Assembly: GCA_033875255.1 (NCBI GenBank) | Contig: JAWZSN010000005.1 | Span: 62,001-126,000, forward strand | Direction: 5' to 3' | From: Marinimicrococcus sp033875255 | GTDB lineage: Bacteria; Pseudomonadota; Alphaproteobacteria; Geminicoccales; Geminicoccaceae | Length of the DNA stretch: 64,000 nucleotides | Part shown: in pieces, positions 8,005-16,918 of the stretch | Layout: the number at the start of each line of letters is the position of its first letter | How positions within the stretch are numbered: position 1 is the first letter of the stretch | Translations under genes and position numbers: made by a program | Notes under the pieces: generated by a model | The model's input: only the letters and a program-made list of their open reading frames with translations | The model's database searches: none | Told to the model about the DNA's origin: nothing

Positions 8005-9324
8005 ATGACCGCCGGGCTGGAGCTGGAGGACTGGGTCGAGCGCCAGTGCCGGCGCTCGGCGGGCTTCATGGCGAAAAGCGTCTCGGCGGTCGGGCTCAGG
8101 AAGGAGCGGCCCGGCCTCGGGCAGGTGATGGTGCCGGCGCGGGGCTCGGTGCTGGCCTCGCCGGTGCCGGCCGCCTGGGATCCCGAGCCCGACTATTTCT
8201 TCCACTGGCTGCGCGACTCGGCGCTGGTGATGGATGCCGCCAGCGAGCTGATCCGCGGCAGTGCGGATGACGGTGAGCGCACCGCCTGGCAGGAGCGCTG
8301 GCGCGACTTCGTGGCCTTCAGTCTGCGCCTCGACCGGTTGAGCGGCCGGCGGCTGGTGACGGGCGTCAATCTCGAGCGCCGGGTCAAGCCGGCGATGCGG
8401 CCCCATTTTCGCGGTACCGCCGAGCTGGCCGCGATCGAGGGCGATCGGCTGCGCGGCGAGGTCCGCTTCAATCCCGACGGCACGCTCGACCTCCTGCGCT
8501 GGACCCGTCCCCAGCACGATGGTCCTGCGCTCAGGGCGCTGGCCCTGCTGCGCCATGCACCCCTGTGCGTCGGCGACGCGGAGCGCGACGCGCTGGCCGG
8601 CCTGCTGCGCGCCGATCTCACCTATGTGGCGCGGCATGCAGGCGAGCCCTGCGCCGGCCCCTGGGAGGAAGAGAGCGGGCGCCACTATTATACCGAGGTC
8701 GTGGAGGCCGCCGCGCTGCTGGCGGGCGCTGTCTGGGCAGAGGCAGGAGGGGACGCGGCGCTGGCCCGGACATGCCGCGAGGCGGGTCTGCGGTCCGAGG
8801 CAGGCCTCGACGATTTCGTCAGTGGCGACATGCTGGCGGCACGGGCAGGAGAGGGGTCCGGGGCGGCCCTCGACAGCGCGGTTATCCTGGGCGTGCTGCA
8901 TGCCGGGCGGCGGGATTCGCGGCACGGGCTGGCAGACCCGCGGCTCCTCGCGACGCTGGACCGGTTGTGCGACCACTTCGCCGCAGCCTACCCGCTCAAC
9001 CGGGCGCATCCCGAGGAGGCGCCGGCGCTCGGGCGCTACCCGGACGATGGCTATTTCGGCGGTGGGCCCTGGTTCGTGACGACGCTCGCCGCCGCCGAGC
9101 TCCACTACCGGCGGGCCAGCCTCGCGGGTGCGGACGGCGCGGCTGATCTGGCCCGGGGCGATGCCTTCATGGCCACGGTGCGCCGCCTCGTGCCGGAGGA
9201 CGGGTCCCTCTCCGAGCAGGCCGATGCCGAGACCGGCGCTCCGGTCTCGGCGCGGCACCTGGCCTGGAGCTACGCCGCCTTCGTCACCGCCGCGGCGGCG
9301 CGGCGGCGGGCCGTGGACTTTTAG
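8005..9324 (+). CDS. Glycoside hydrolase family 15 protein (glucoamylase-like)
   Basis: A 439-aa (alpha/alpha)6-barrel enzyme expected to release glucose from non-reducing ends of alpha-glucans or related oligosaccharides. Family motifs occur in the right order: FFHWLRDSALVMDA (W68-R70-D71, subsite -1), TRPQHDGPALRALA (168-180), GPWEEESGRHYYT (catalytic acid Glu221), and LSEQADAETG (catalytic base Glu404) followed by SARHLAWSYAAF. No signal peptide is visible, so the enzyme is probably cytoplasmic, and there is no starch-binding domain. It follows the NUP gene and overlaps the convergent GH144-type gene by 4 bp at the stops. Confidence 0.92.
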   Translation: MTAGLELEDWVERQCRRSAGFMAKSVSAVGLRKERPGLGQVMVPARGSVLASPVPAAWDPEPDYFFHWLRDSALVMDAASELIRGSADDGERTAWQERWRDFVAFSLRLDRLSGRRLVTGVNLERRVKPAMRPHFRGTAELAAIEGDRLRGEVRFNPDGTLDLLRWTRPQHDGPALRALALLRHAPLCVGDAERDALAGLLRADLTYVARHAGEPCAGPWEEESGRHYYTEVVEAAALLAGAVWAEAGGDAALARTCREAGLRSEAGLDDFVSGDMLAARAGEGSGAALDSAVILGVLHAGRRDSRHGLADPRLLATLDRLCDHFAAAYPLNRAHPEEAPALGRYPDDGYFGGGPWFVTTLAAAELHYRRASLAGADGAADLARGDAFMATVRRLVPEDGSLSEQADAETGAPVSARHLAWSYAAFVTAAAARRRAVDF

Positions 9325-10571
9325 GCGACCGGCTGAGCGCGCTCGAAACCCAGTCGCGCGAGGCCCTCGTGGATCTCGGGCGCCTGCATGAAGAGCCGCC
9401 ACATGAGGCCGCTGCGGAAATTCTCGATCATCACCACGATGGGACCCTGGTCGATCGCCAGATGGGTGCGGGCATACCAGTCGTGGCTGGCGGAAAAACC
9501 GTCGGTAAAGCCGTAGTCGCGCCAGATCCGCTCGCCGAGCTTGCCGTGGAAGTGGCGGATTGCGCGCATTGCCTCCTCGGGCAGATAGGGCAGGGAGGCG
9601 ACCGCCGCGGTAGGCGAGATCACGCCGGTGTCCTCGTGCGGGGCGTGCGCCACATAGCCCGCATGGTCATCGCTGGCGGTGAGGCCCCAGCAGTCGGGCC
9701 CGTAGCCCGCGAAACCCTTGGGGTTGGCCACGCAATAATCGTGGTTGATCCGCGTGTGGCGGACGTTCTGCTCCCAGTAGTCGGCATAGCGGTCACGCAG
9801 GCCGCGCGGGTCGAGGCCCATGAAGGAATAGTGGGCGAAGAACAGCGGGCCACCGAGATCGGGGCCGAGCGGCAGCCTCGTGCCGAAGAACTCGCGGCCG
9901 TTGACGAACTCGCGGCCATTGGCCCAGCCGCGGTGGTAGACCTCGGGATCGATGGGAAAGGTGGGCGAGGCGGCGGCCAGCAGGTAGGTGATCAGGCACT
10001 CGTTCCAGCCGCGGATCTCGTGACCCATCGCCCAGCCGTGGTTGGGGCTCCAATGCCAATAGAGCAGCTCGCGGCCGCCGCGCGTGTGCCAGTTCCATTC
10101 GGCCTCGAGCCAGAGCTGCTGGACAGTGCCCCGGAGTGCCCGCTCCCCGGCGCTGTCGCCATCGAAATAGTGGCGTGCGCAGAGCAGCCCGGCAATCAGC
10201 AGCGAGGTCTCGACGATGTCGGCACCGTCGTCCTTGCGGCTGAAGCGGATGGTCCTGCCGGTGCCGCCATGCATGAAGTGCGGGAAGATGCCGTGATAGT
10301 GGTCGGCCGCCGCCAGAAAGCCGGCGATCGTGCGGACCCGGGCCAGCGCCTCGGCACGGGTGACCCAGCCGCGCTCGGCCGCGACGATGATCGCCATCAC
10401 CGCAAAGCCGGTGCCGCCGATGGTGCAGACATCATCGCCCCGGGCGTCATCGGGGTCGTGGCGGTCGCGTGCCAGCCCGCTCACCGGGTGGCCGAACTCC
10501 CAGAAATAGCGGAACGTCTGGCGCTGGACGGTCTCGAGCAGCGCCTCGTCGGCGGGCGAAGGGCTGGTCAT
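9321..10571 (-). CDS. Glucoamylase-family (COG5368 / GH144-type) glycoside hydrolase
   Basis: A 416-aa protein of the family annotated as glucoamylase-like (Pfam Glycoamylase), whose characterised members (GH144) are endo-beta-1,2-glucanases. Visible family blocks: RQTFRYFWEFGHP at the N-terminus, VCTIGGTGFAVMAIIVAAER, HGIFPHFMHGGTGRTI, WNWHTRGGRELLYWHWSPNH, EIRGWNECLITYLLAAASP, FFAHYSFMGLDPRG and DNAWYAR-like ASHDWYARTHLAIDQGPIVV at the end. There is no signal peptide, whereas most GH144 enzymes are exported. ATG at 10571, 22 bp after the ABC transporter stop, so it forms a two-gene operon with it. Substrate is inferred from the family only. Confidence 0.82.
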   Translation of the reverse strand: MTSPSPADEALLETVQRQTFRYFWEFGHPVSGLARDRHDPDDARGDDVCTIGGTGFAVMAIIVAAERGWVTRAEALARVRTIAGFLAAADHYHGIFPHFMHGGTGRTIRFSRKDDGADIVETSLLIAGLLCARHYFDGDSAGERALRGTVQQLWLEAEWNWHTRGGRELLYWHWSPNHGWAMGHEIRGWNECLITYLLAAASPTFPIDPEVYHRGWANGREFVNGREFFGTRLPLGPDLGGPLFFAHYSFMGLDPRGLRDRYADYWEQNVRHTRINHDYCVANPKGFAGYGPDCWGLTASDDHAGYVAHAPHEDTGVISPTAAVASLPYLPEEAMRAIRHFHGKLGERIWRDYGFTDGFSASHDWYARTHLAIDQGPIVVMIENFRSGLMWRLFMQAPEIHEGLARLGFERAQPVA

Positions 10572-10593
10572 GGGCGGTTTGCGCTCCCTGGCA

Positions 10594-12393
10594 TCAGGCC
10601 GACGGTGTTGCTGGCTGGAGAACCGGCTCGACCTCGTGATTGAGGCGGTGCAGGCGGATCGTGCGGTCGAAGAAGGACCCGGCGCGGCCCGCCCGGCGGC
10701 CGACCGCCATCACCGCCGTGTCGACCAGCTCCTGCTCGAAGATCGAGAGCATCAAAAGGAGATGCTCCTCGTCGAGCGCGCTCGCCGCGTCGTCGAGGAT
10801 CACCCAGCGTGGCGCGTGCAGCAGCAGGCGGGCGAAGGCAAGACGCTGACGCTCGTCCAGCGACAGGCTGCGATCCCACCTTTCCTCGCGGTCCAGCGCG
10901 GGTATCAGCGCCGCCAGGTCGACCCGCTCGAGGGCGGCGCGCACCTCCTCCTCGCTGTAGGCGTCGGGAGGGGCCGGATACGTGACGGTGCCGCGCAGCG
11001 CGCCCAGCGGCAGATAGGGGCGCTGCGGCATGAACATCATGCCCTCGCGCGGCGGCAGGGAGATGGTGCCGCTGCCGCAGGGCCACAAGCCGGCCAGGGC
11101 GCGAAACAGCATGCTCTTGCCGGAGCCGGGCTCACCGGCCACCAGGACGCGCTCGCCCGGCTGCAGCTCGAAGCGACGGTCGTCCAACGTGGCACGGCCG
11201 TCGGTGAGGCGGATGCTGAGATTGCCCAGCCCGAGCTTGCCCTCCGGATGGTCGGCATAGGCGATCCGCTCGCCGTCCTCGTCGAGGGATTCCAGCATGA
11301 GCAGGGCATTGCGGAAGCTCACCACGCGCAGCAGCGTGGCCCGCCAGTCGGCGATCCGCGAGAAATTGTCGACATACCAGCGCAGCGCCTGCTGCACCTG
11401 GTAGAAGGCGTTGACCACCATCATGAGCGCGCCGAAGGACAGGCTGCCGCCGAAATAGCCCGGCGCCGCCACGAGGATCGGCACGACGATGGCTAGCCAT
11501 CCATAGCCCGAGGTGACCCAGGTCAGGCGGGCCAGCTTGTTGGCGAGCTCGCGCATAATCCCGATCACCCGCCCGACCACGCGGTCGAGCACGCGGCGCT
11601 CCTCCGGCTCGCCGGCATAGAGCGCTATGGCCTCCGCACTCTCGCTCAGCCGCACCAGCGAGAAGCGCAGCTCGGCCTCGCGGCCATAGCGTTCGGCGTT
11701 GAGAGGGATGAGCGGTCTGCCGACCAGCCAGGCGGCCCAGGTGCCGGCCAGCGCATAGCCGAGCGCGCACCAGACGAGATAGCCGGGAATGACCAGGGTG
11801 CCGCTCGCGGTGTTGAACACGACCTGCTCGGAGAGCAGCCACAGCACGCCCACAAAGCTCGCCAGCAGCAGCGAGGCCTGCAGCAGCCCCACGCCCAGCT
11901 CGGCTGAAAGCTCGGTCAGGTGGCGCGCATCTTCCTGCATGCGCTGGTCGGGATTGACGCCGAACTCGCCGGCCAGCGCCAGCCGGTAGGCCCGCTTGGG
12001 CACCAGCCATTCGTCGAGAAGATCGTTGATGAGCCAGGCGCGCAGCCTGACCTTGAGCATCTCCTGCAGCCAGGTCTGGGCCACCACCATGACCAGCAGC
12101 ACCGAGACGATTGCCCCGAACACCAGGAGCTGGACCGAGAACATCTCGACCGCGCGCTGCTCGAGCGCGTCGAAGAACGCGCCGTGCCAGGCGTTGAGGC
12201 GGATCTGCCCGGCGGCGTTGGCGCACACCACGGCGACCACGCCGGCCGCCAGGAGGCCCAGCTGGCGGCGGTAGGACGAGGCGGCCAGAGCGCGCACCAG
12301 GCTCGCGAGCTGCACGATCACGCCGTCGCCCCGCTCGCGCGCCTTGCTGTCGGCGGCCGGGGATCGTGCAGCACTCGCCTCTTGCAAGTTCAT
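10594..12393 (-). CDS. ABC transporter with fused permease and ATPase domains (YddA/ABCD type)
   Basis: A 599-aa half-transporter. Residues 1-330 hold about six membrane helices of the ABC_membrane_2 type (NAWHGAFFDALEQRAVEMFS is the family signature after the first helix; also related to SbmA/BacA). The C-terminal ATPase has Walker A GEPGSGKS (420-427), the motif FMPQRPYLPLG, a degenerate signature LSLDERQRLAFARLLLHAP and Walker B WVILDDAASALDEEH. In E. coli YddA and peroxisomal ABCD proteins the signature is also LSLGEQQR-like. The substrate is unknown; linkage to the GH144-type gene suggests a glucan oligosaccharide or a lipid-linked substrate. I chose the ATG at 12393 (GGAGCG upstream); an ATG at 12429 is possible. 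Confidence 0.85.
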   Translation of the reverse strand: MNLQEASAARSPAADSKARERGDGVIVQLASLVRALAASSYRRQLGLLAAGVVAVVCANAAGQIRLNAWHGAFFDALEQRAVEMFSVQLLVFGAIVSVLLVMVVAQTWLQEMLKVRLRAWLINDLLDEWLVPKRAYRLALAGEFGVNPDQRMQEDARHLTELSAELGVGLLQASLLLASFVGVLWLLSEQVVFNTASGTLVIPGYLVWCALGYALAGTWAAWLVGRPLIPLNAERYGREAELRFSLVRLSESAEAIALYAGEPEERRVLDRVVGRVIGIMRELANKLARLTWVTSGYGWLAIVVPILVAAPGYFGGSLSFGALMMVVNAFYQVQQALRWYVDNFSRIADWRATLLRVVSFRNALLMLESLDEDGERIAYADHPEGKLGLGNLSIRLTDGRATLDDRRFELQPGERVLVAGEPGSGKSMLFRALAGLWPCGSGTISLPPREGMMFMPQRPYLPLGALRGTVTYPAPPDAYSEEEVRAALERVDLAALIPALDREERWDRSLSLDERQRLAFARLLLHAPRWVILDDAASALDEEHLLLMLSIFEQELVDTAVMAVGRRAGRAGSFFDRTIRLHRLNHEVEPVLQPATPSA

Positions 12394-12469
12394 GGGCGCT
12401 CCGCGCAGCCGGAGGGGCCGCAGCTCCATCATGTGCATAGCTCCGCATGGGCTCGCGCGTCGATGGCCC

Positions 12470-12485
12470 GCATCGCTTGCGATGC
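12470..12485. promoter_or_regulatory. Palindrome between divergent ABC/GH144 and GH3 genes
   Basis: GCATCGC-TT-GCGATGC is a perfect 7-bp inverted repeat with a 2-bp centre in the 190-bp divergent intergenic region of two carbohydrate-related units. Size and symmetry suit a dimeric repressor operator (for example LacI or GntR type). No regulator gene is adjacent, so this is a candidate only. Confidence 0.35.
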
Positions 12486-12583
12486 ACGAGAGCGCTTGCT
12501 GATGACGCGCCGCCACAGTCACAATGCACCATCGAAGGTTATCAAACTGTGCCGTTGCGCACAGGAGCGGGAAGCGAGGGACG

Positions 12584-14746
12584 ATGCCGCGACCGGCTGC
12601 CGGCGGACGGATCGGAGTACTTCTCGGCGCCATGACGCTCGCCGAGAAGATCGGCCAGCTCACCATGCAGACCGCCGACATGGCGATCAGCGGGCCTGGC
12701 GGGCTCACCTCGGAATATCTGGACGCGGTCCGCGCCGGCGGCGTGGGCAGCATGCTCAACCTCTGGGGAGCTGGACGGGTGCGCGAGCTGCAGCGCATCG
12801 CGGTCGAGGAGACCCGCCTTGGCATCCCGCTGCTCTTCGGCTTCGACGTGGTGCACGGGCACCGCACCGTCTTTCCCGTCCCGCTCGCCGAGGCGGCGGC
12901 GTTCGACTCCGATCTTTGGGAGCGCACCGCCCGGGCCGCCGCCCTGGAGGCGGCGGCCGATGGCCTGTCGCTCACCTTCGCGCCCATGCTCGACGTCGCG
13001 CGCGATCCGCGCTGGGGACGGATCGTCGAGGGGCCGGGCGAGGATCCGCTGGTGGCCCGCCGGTTCGCCGCGGCCAAGGTGCGCGGGTTCCAGGGCGGCG
13101 ATCTCGCGGCACACGGCAGTATCGCCGCCACCGCCAAGCATCTGGTCGGCTACGGCGCCGCCCTGGCCGGCCGCGATTATGCCCAGGCGGATATCTCCGA
13201 GAGGGAGCTCCGCGAGGTCTACCTGCCACCCTTCGCCGATGCCGTTGCCGCGGGTGCTGCGGCGATCATGCCCTCGTTCAACGACCTGGCCGGCGTGCCG
13301 ATGACCGCCCACCGGCCACTCCTGCGGGATCTGCTGCGCGGCCAGTGGGGTTTCGATGGCGTGCTCATCAGCGACTACAACGCCATCGCCGAGCTGGTGC
13401 AGCACGGCGTGGCAGCCGACTTCGCCGAGGCTGCGGCGCTGGCGCTCGAGGCCGGCGTCGACATCGACATGATGGCTGGCGCCTACACGCAGGGTCTGCC
13501 CGCCGCTTTGGAGCGGCGCCGTATCGACGTGGCGCTGGTTGACGAGGCGGTGCTCCGGGTGCTGGCGCTCAAGGAGCGGCTGGGGCTCCTCGACGATCCG
13601 TTCGGCCGCGGCGTCGAGCCCTCGCCGGGGCCGGAGAAGGCGCACCGGGCGCTCGCCCGCGAGGCGGCGCGCCGCTCCCTGGTGCTGCTGAAGAACGACG
13701 CGGATGTGCTGCCCCTGCGCGAGGGCGCGCGCCTCGCGGTGATCGGCCCGCTGGCCGACGCGCCCGGCGAGATGCGCGGCTCCTGGTACGGCGCCGGGCC
13801 GGCCGAGGAGACGGTGAGCATCCTCCAGGGGCTGCGCGCCGCTCTGCCGGAGGGCAGCCTCGTCCATGCGAGGGGCGTCGCGATCGACGGCGAGGGGCCC
13901 GAGGACATCGCCGCCGCGGTCGCCGCTGCGCGCGCGGCCGACATCGTGCTGCTCTGCCTGGGCGAGGCCGCCGCCATGAGCGGCGAGGCCGCCTGCCGCG
14001 CCGAGCCCGGCCTGCCGGGCCGCCAGGAGGAGCTGGCCGAGGCGGTGCTGGCGGCCGGCCGGCCGGTGGTGCTCCTCCTCGCCTGCGGCCGTCCGCTTGT
14101 GGCGAGCCGGATCATCGCCCGCAGCGCGGCGGTGCTGGTGACGTGGTTTCCCGGCAGCGAGGGTGGCCATGCCGTGGCCGAGGTGCTGCGGGGCCGCGCG
14201 AACCCGTCCGGCCGGCTGCCGGTGAGCTGGCCGGTGGCAACCGGGCAGATCCCCATTTTCTTCGCGCGCCGCCCGACCGGTCGCCCGGCCGATCCGGAAC
14301 TGCACTACACCTCTAAATATCTGGATGTGCCGACCGAGCCGCTGTTCCCCTTCGGGCACGGCCTGTCCTACGGCCGCTTCGCCCTCGAAGACCTGCGCTG
14401 CAGTGCTGGCGAGGTCGCGGCGGGCGGCCGGCTGGACATCGAGGTCGATCTTGCCAACGAGGGGACGGTGGCAGGTCTGCAGACCGTCTTCCTCTTCATC
14501 CGCGATCCGGTGGCCAGCGTCGCCCGCCCTGTGCTCGAGCTGAAGGGCTGGCAGACAGCGTGGCTGGAGCCGGGCGACCGCACCACGCTGCGTTTCGAGC
14601 TGCCGGCCGACGAGCTGGCATTTCTCGGTCCCGACCTCGCGCCGCTGCTGGAGGAGGGAGGGATCGAGATCCTCGCAGGCCCGTCCGCCGACCGCAGCCT
14701 GCTGCTGAGCACCTCCGTCCGGGTGGCGAAGGACCGGGAGCACTGA
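12584..14746 (+). CDS. Glycoside hydrolase family 3 beta-glucosidase-like protein (BglX type)
   Basis: A 720-aa protein with the full GH3 layout: an N-terminal TIM barrel (FGFDVVHGHRTVFPVPLAEA at 86-105, TFAPMLDVARDPRWGR at 131-146, AKHLVGYG with K185-H186, nucleophile Asp264 in VLISDYNAI), an alpha/beta sandwich (SLVLLKND, LPGRQEELAEAVLAAGRPVV, TWFPGSEGG) and a C-terminal fibronectin-III-like domain (PLFPFGHGLSYGRFAL). It should hydrolyse beta-linked gluco-oligosaccharides from the non-reducing end. No signal peptide is visible (E. coli BglX is periplasmic), so a cytoplasmic site is likely. ATG at 12584 with GAGGG upstream. Divergent from the ABC/GH144 pair. Confidence 0.93.
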   Translation: MPRPAAGGRIGVLLGAMTLAEKIGQLTMQTADMAISGPGGLTSEYLDAVRAGGVGSMLNLWGAGRVRELQRIAVEETRLGIPLLFGFDVVHGHRTVFPVPLAEAAAFDSDLWERTARAAALEAAADGLSLTFAPMLDVARDPRWGRIVEGPGEDPLVARRFAAAKVRGFQGGDLAAHGSIAATAKHLVGYGAALAGRDYAQADISERELREVYLPPFADAVAAGAAAIMPSFNDLAGVPMTAHRPLLRDLLRGQWGFDGVLISDYNAIAELVQHGVAADFAEAAALALEAGVDIDMMAGAYTQGLPAALERRRIDVALVDEAVLRVLALKERLGLLDDPFGRGVEPSPGPEKAHRALAREAARRSLVLLKNDADVLPLREGARLAVIGPLADAPGEMRGSWYGAGPAEETVSILQGLRAALPEGSLVHARGVAIDGEGPEDIAAAVAAARAADIVLLCLGEAAAMSGEAACRAEPGLPGRQEELAEAVLAAGRPVVLLLACGRPLVASRIIARSAAVLVTWFPGSEGGHAVAEVLRGRANPSGRLPVSWPVATGQIPIFFARRPTGRPADPELHYTSKYLDVPTEPLFPFGHGLSYGRFALEDLRCSAGEVAAGGRLDIEVDLANEGTVAGLQTVFLFIRDPVASVARPVLELKGWQTAWLEPGDRTTLRFELPADELAFLGPDLAPLLEEGGIEILAGPSADRSLLLSTSVRVAKDREH

Positions 14747-15149
14747 AGCGGTTCACACGGCCAGTCCTCGACGCTGCCGGCCGCCAGCTCTTGCCCCGCC
14801 TCGGGGAGGGACCGGCTCCCGCGGGCATCCACCTGCCCAGCCGACAAAACGTATGGCCCGCGCCGTTTGCAAGAGGGTCATGAAGGCCGGTTCCGGCAGG
14901 GCTGCGCCAACCTGTCGGGTCTCGCGAGCCGGCTGCCCCTCGCCAGGATGGAGATCCGTGCACCTTGGTCATCACAAAGGAAGGCTCTCTTCTCGGTCTT
15001 CATGCAAGCCTGCCAAGGTTGTTTGGAATCAACGGCATAACAGCAGGATCGGCGTATCGACGGCACAGCCTGCGCGAGTCGGCTCGAGGCCATCGACGGC
15101 CCGGCAGCGGCGCAGTGCGCGGAGATCCGGGCGGTTGTCGAGGGGGCGA
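14747..15149. other. Non-coding stretch after the GH3 gene
   Basis: About 400 bp with no convincing gene. Small hairpins follow the GH3 stop (for example GGGAG/CTCCC near 14805-14820), and an inverted repeat ACCTTGG (14962-14968) / CCAAGGT (15013-15019) lies just before the IS1595 remnant and could be an element end or a chance repeat. The sequence is less GC-rich around 14960-15060 than the surrounding genes, consistent with inserted and decayed DNA. Confidence 0.5.
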
Positions 15150-15710
15150 CTGTCAACTGCCGAGCTCGTCGCGGCGCTGGAGGGACGGCTGGTGGCGGCG
15201 CAAATCTGCTCGCGCTGCGGCGTGGTGGGGCTGGCAGAGCGGCGGCGCGTCAGCGGGCTGCAGCGGGTGCACCGCAAGGAGCGGCCCGACGCCCCCCGCT
15301 CGCTGGCGGAGGGCGACACGGTGTGGCAGTCGGCGCGAAGCTGCGCGGTGAGCATGGCGCTTTGCTGGCGACACCGCTTCTTGCAGGCGATCCGTACCAA
15401 CGCGGCCCACCTCACCGGCATCGTCGAGCCCCCGGGGACCCGGGTGCCGGAAAGCCGCGCGGATTCGCGGGCGTGGTGGCGGACTCCCGGACTGGTGGGC
15501 CGCAAGCCGCCGGTGTGGTGGCAGCGCGAGCCGACGCGGCCTGTCGCGGGAGCAGGTCCCGGTCGCCGTCGATCGCTGCGCCGCCATCGCGGGATCGCCA
15601 CCCGCTATCCCGCCAGCTGCCTCCAGCGGTTCCACCTCGCCGTGCTCGGCCCCCGAGCCACCGCCCCGGACCTGCCTCGATGCCGTCATGGCTCGGCGGT
15701 GAAGCGGGCG
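15150..15710 (+). pseudogene. Decayed IS1595-type (ISXO2-like) transposase
   Basis: Recognisable pieces of an IS1595-family transposase occur in order but in different frames. They are CSRCGVVGLAERRRVSGLQR (zinc ribbon start, the second half deleted), HRKERPDAPRSLAEGDTVWQ followed by WRHRFLQAIRTNAAHLTGIV (start of the DDE domain; the intact family has LTGIVEADETYVLESRKG, here EPPGTRVPESR), and after a frame change LSREQVPVAVDRCAAIAGS. The normal E-A-D-E catalytic stretch is lost, there is at least one internal deletion and one frameshift, and the C-terminal half is missing or unrecognisable. Not functional. Limits are approximate. It abuts an IS481 remnant on the opposite strand. Confidence 0.75.
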
Positions 15711-15719
15711 GCGCATGAG

Positions 15720-16326
15720 CGTCGCGAGCCGAGCCTCCCTTATTCTCGTCGGACAGGCTCTGCGTGAAGGCCCAGGGCCAGGCGTCGTCGATGCCAGACG
15801 TGAACGAACCCCCCGCCGCGGCCGCCCCTGTTGCTCTGGCCCGGTGGTTGCCGGTGATGCGGTCTCCGACCCGCGCGAGGCGGTCGAGCTTCTTCGAGGC
15901 GGTCGAGCTTCTTGATGTCGATGAGGATCAGATCGTGGAGCTGGGCGCGCTCAAAGCCCCGCACCGGCTGGGCCGGCTCCGACTCGCAAAGCCGGTCGAG
16001 CCCGATGCGCCGCAGGATGCGGTTAAGCGTTGTAGGCGAGATGCCGACCTCCGCAGCGATCTGCCTGCCGGCAATGCGCAGCCGCAGGCCGCAACCCGCT
16101 CGACCACCGCCTCCGGCGTGGGCCGGCGCAGGTGCCGCGGCCGTGAACAGCGGTCCTCAGGCCTGGCGTTCCCTTCCGCCCGCTACCGCCGACCCACTGG
16201 CGTATCGCCTTGGGGCAGAGTCCGAAGGACGTGGCCACGGCCTTCGGACTCTACGATTCTTCCATCACGCGACCCATCAGTTCGGCTCGACCGCGATGTC
16301 AGGCGGACATTCTTGCGGATGTCCAT
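15720..16326 (-). pseudogene. Decayed IS481-family transposase
   Basis: Read on the minus strand from an ATG at 16326, MDIRKNVRLTSRS matches the usual start of IS481-type transposases. After a frame change FGLCPKAIRQWVGGSGRKGT gives the helix-turn-helix region; further down LHDLILIDIKKLDRLEE and HHRQPPGQSNRGGRGGGFVH match the family block HIDIKKLGR...GHR.TGDR.GQS..RG.GWEFVHV, and after another frame change GIDDAWPWAFTQSLSDEN matches IDDASRLAFTQVLPDE. The catalytic core is interrupted by several frameshifts and the C-terminal third is absent. Clearly dead. Limits are approximate. Confidence 0.78.
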
Positions 16327-16409
16327 TCGGTCCCCCGGGGAATCGGAAGCTTCAGCACCCTCAGCTTCCTCGGCCCGGATCGGGTGGACAACCTATGGAA
16401 AGCTCACAA

Positions 16410-16763
16410 CTAGTTTGTCCCGGGTTTGCAGTCGGGAGCGCTGCCCGGCGGGCACTTGCTCTGAGGCGTGGCGGCGTCGCCGGGCGACTTGAGGTCGGGT
16501 GTCTGCCCGGTGGTGGTGGCACTGCCGCTGCTGCCAGTGTCGACGCCCGCGCCGGTGCCACCGGTGCCGGCATTGCCGCCTGTGGCGGAACCGCCAGCCG
16601 CATCGCCGCCGGCGGTACCGCCGGTGGCAGAGCCGCCGGCCGAGGTGCCGGTCGAGCCGCTGGAGCCCCCGCCGGAGCCGCTGCTCTGGGCAAACACGGG
16701 CGAGGCGAAGAGGGCGAAGGCGCATGCGCCTGCAAGCATCCAGCGTGGTAGGATCTTCCGCAT
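16410..16763 (-). CDS. Secreted Gly/Ser/Thr-rich low-complexity protein
   Basis: A 117-aa protein with a Sec signal peptide (MRKILPRWMLAGACAFALFA, cleavage near VFA/QS at residue 25). The mature part is almost entirely Gly, Ser, Thr and Ala, with a repeated GGSATGG unit (twice) and related G-G-x-A-G-x-G steps, and ends in a Pro/Lys tail with two Cys (SKCPPGSAPDCKPG). No family is recognised. Such proteins are often surface-exposed or cell-wall associated, but no function is claimed. Codon-position bias (G/C third positions) and the clean signal peptide argue for a real gene. It lies beside the IS remnants. Confidence 0.65.
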   Translation of the reverse strand: MRKILPRWMLAGACAFALFASPVFAQSSGSGGGSSGSTGTSAGGSATGGTAGGDAAGGSATGGNAGTGGTGAGVDTGSSGSATTTGQTPDLKSPGDAATPQSKCPPGSAPDCKPGTN

Positions 16764-16918
16764 CGCTAACCTCCGGTTGTCCGAGCTGTCGGCCGCTACC
16801 GGAGACCATCTCCGTCACCGGCCGCATTCCATGCCTGAGGCATGACAGCTCCCATCCAACCAGCCGGACGGCGGGCGGTTCCGCGGCTCCGGCCCGCCTG
16901 TGGAGCGACCCGCACGGG

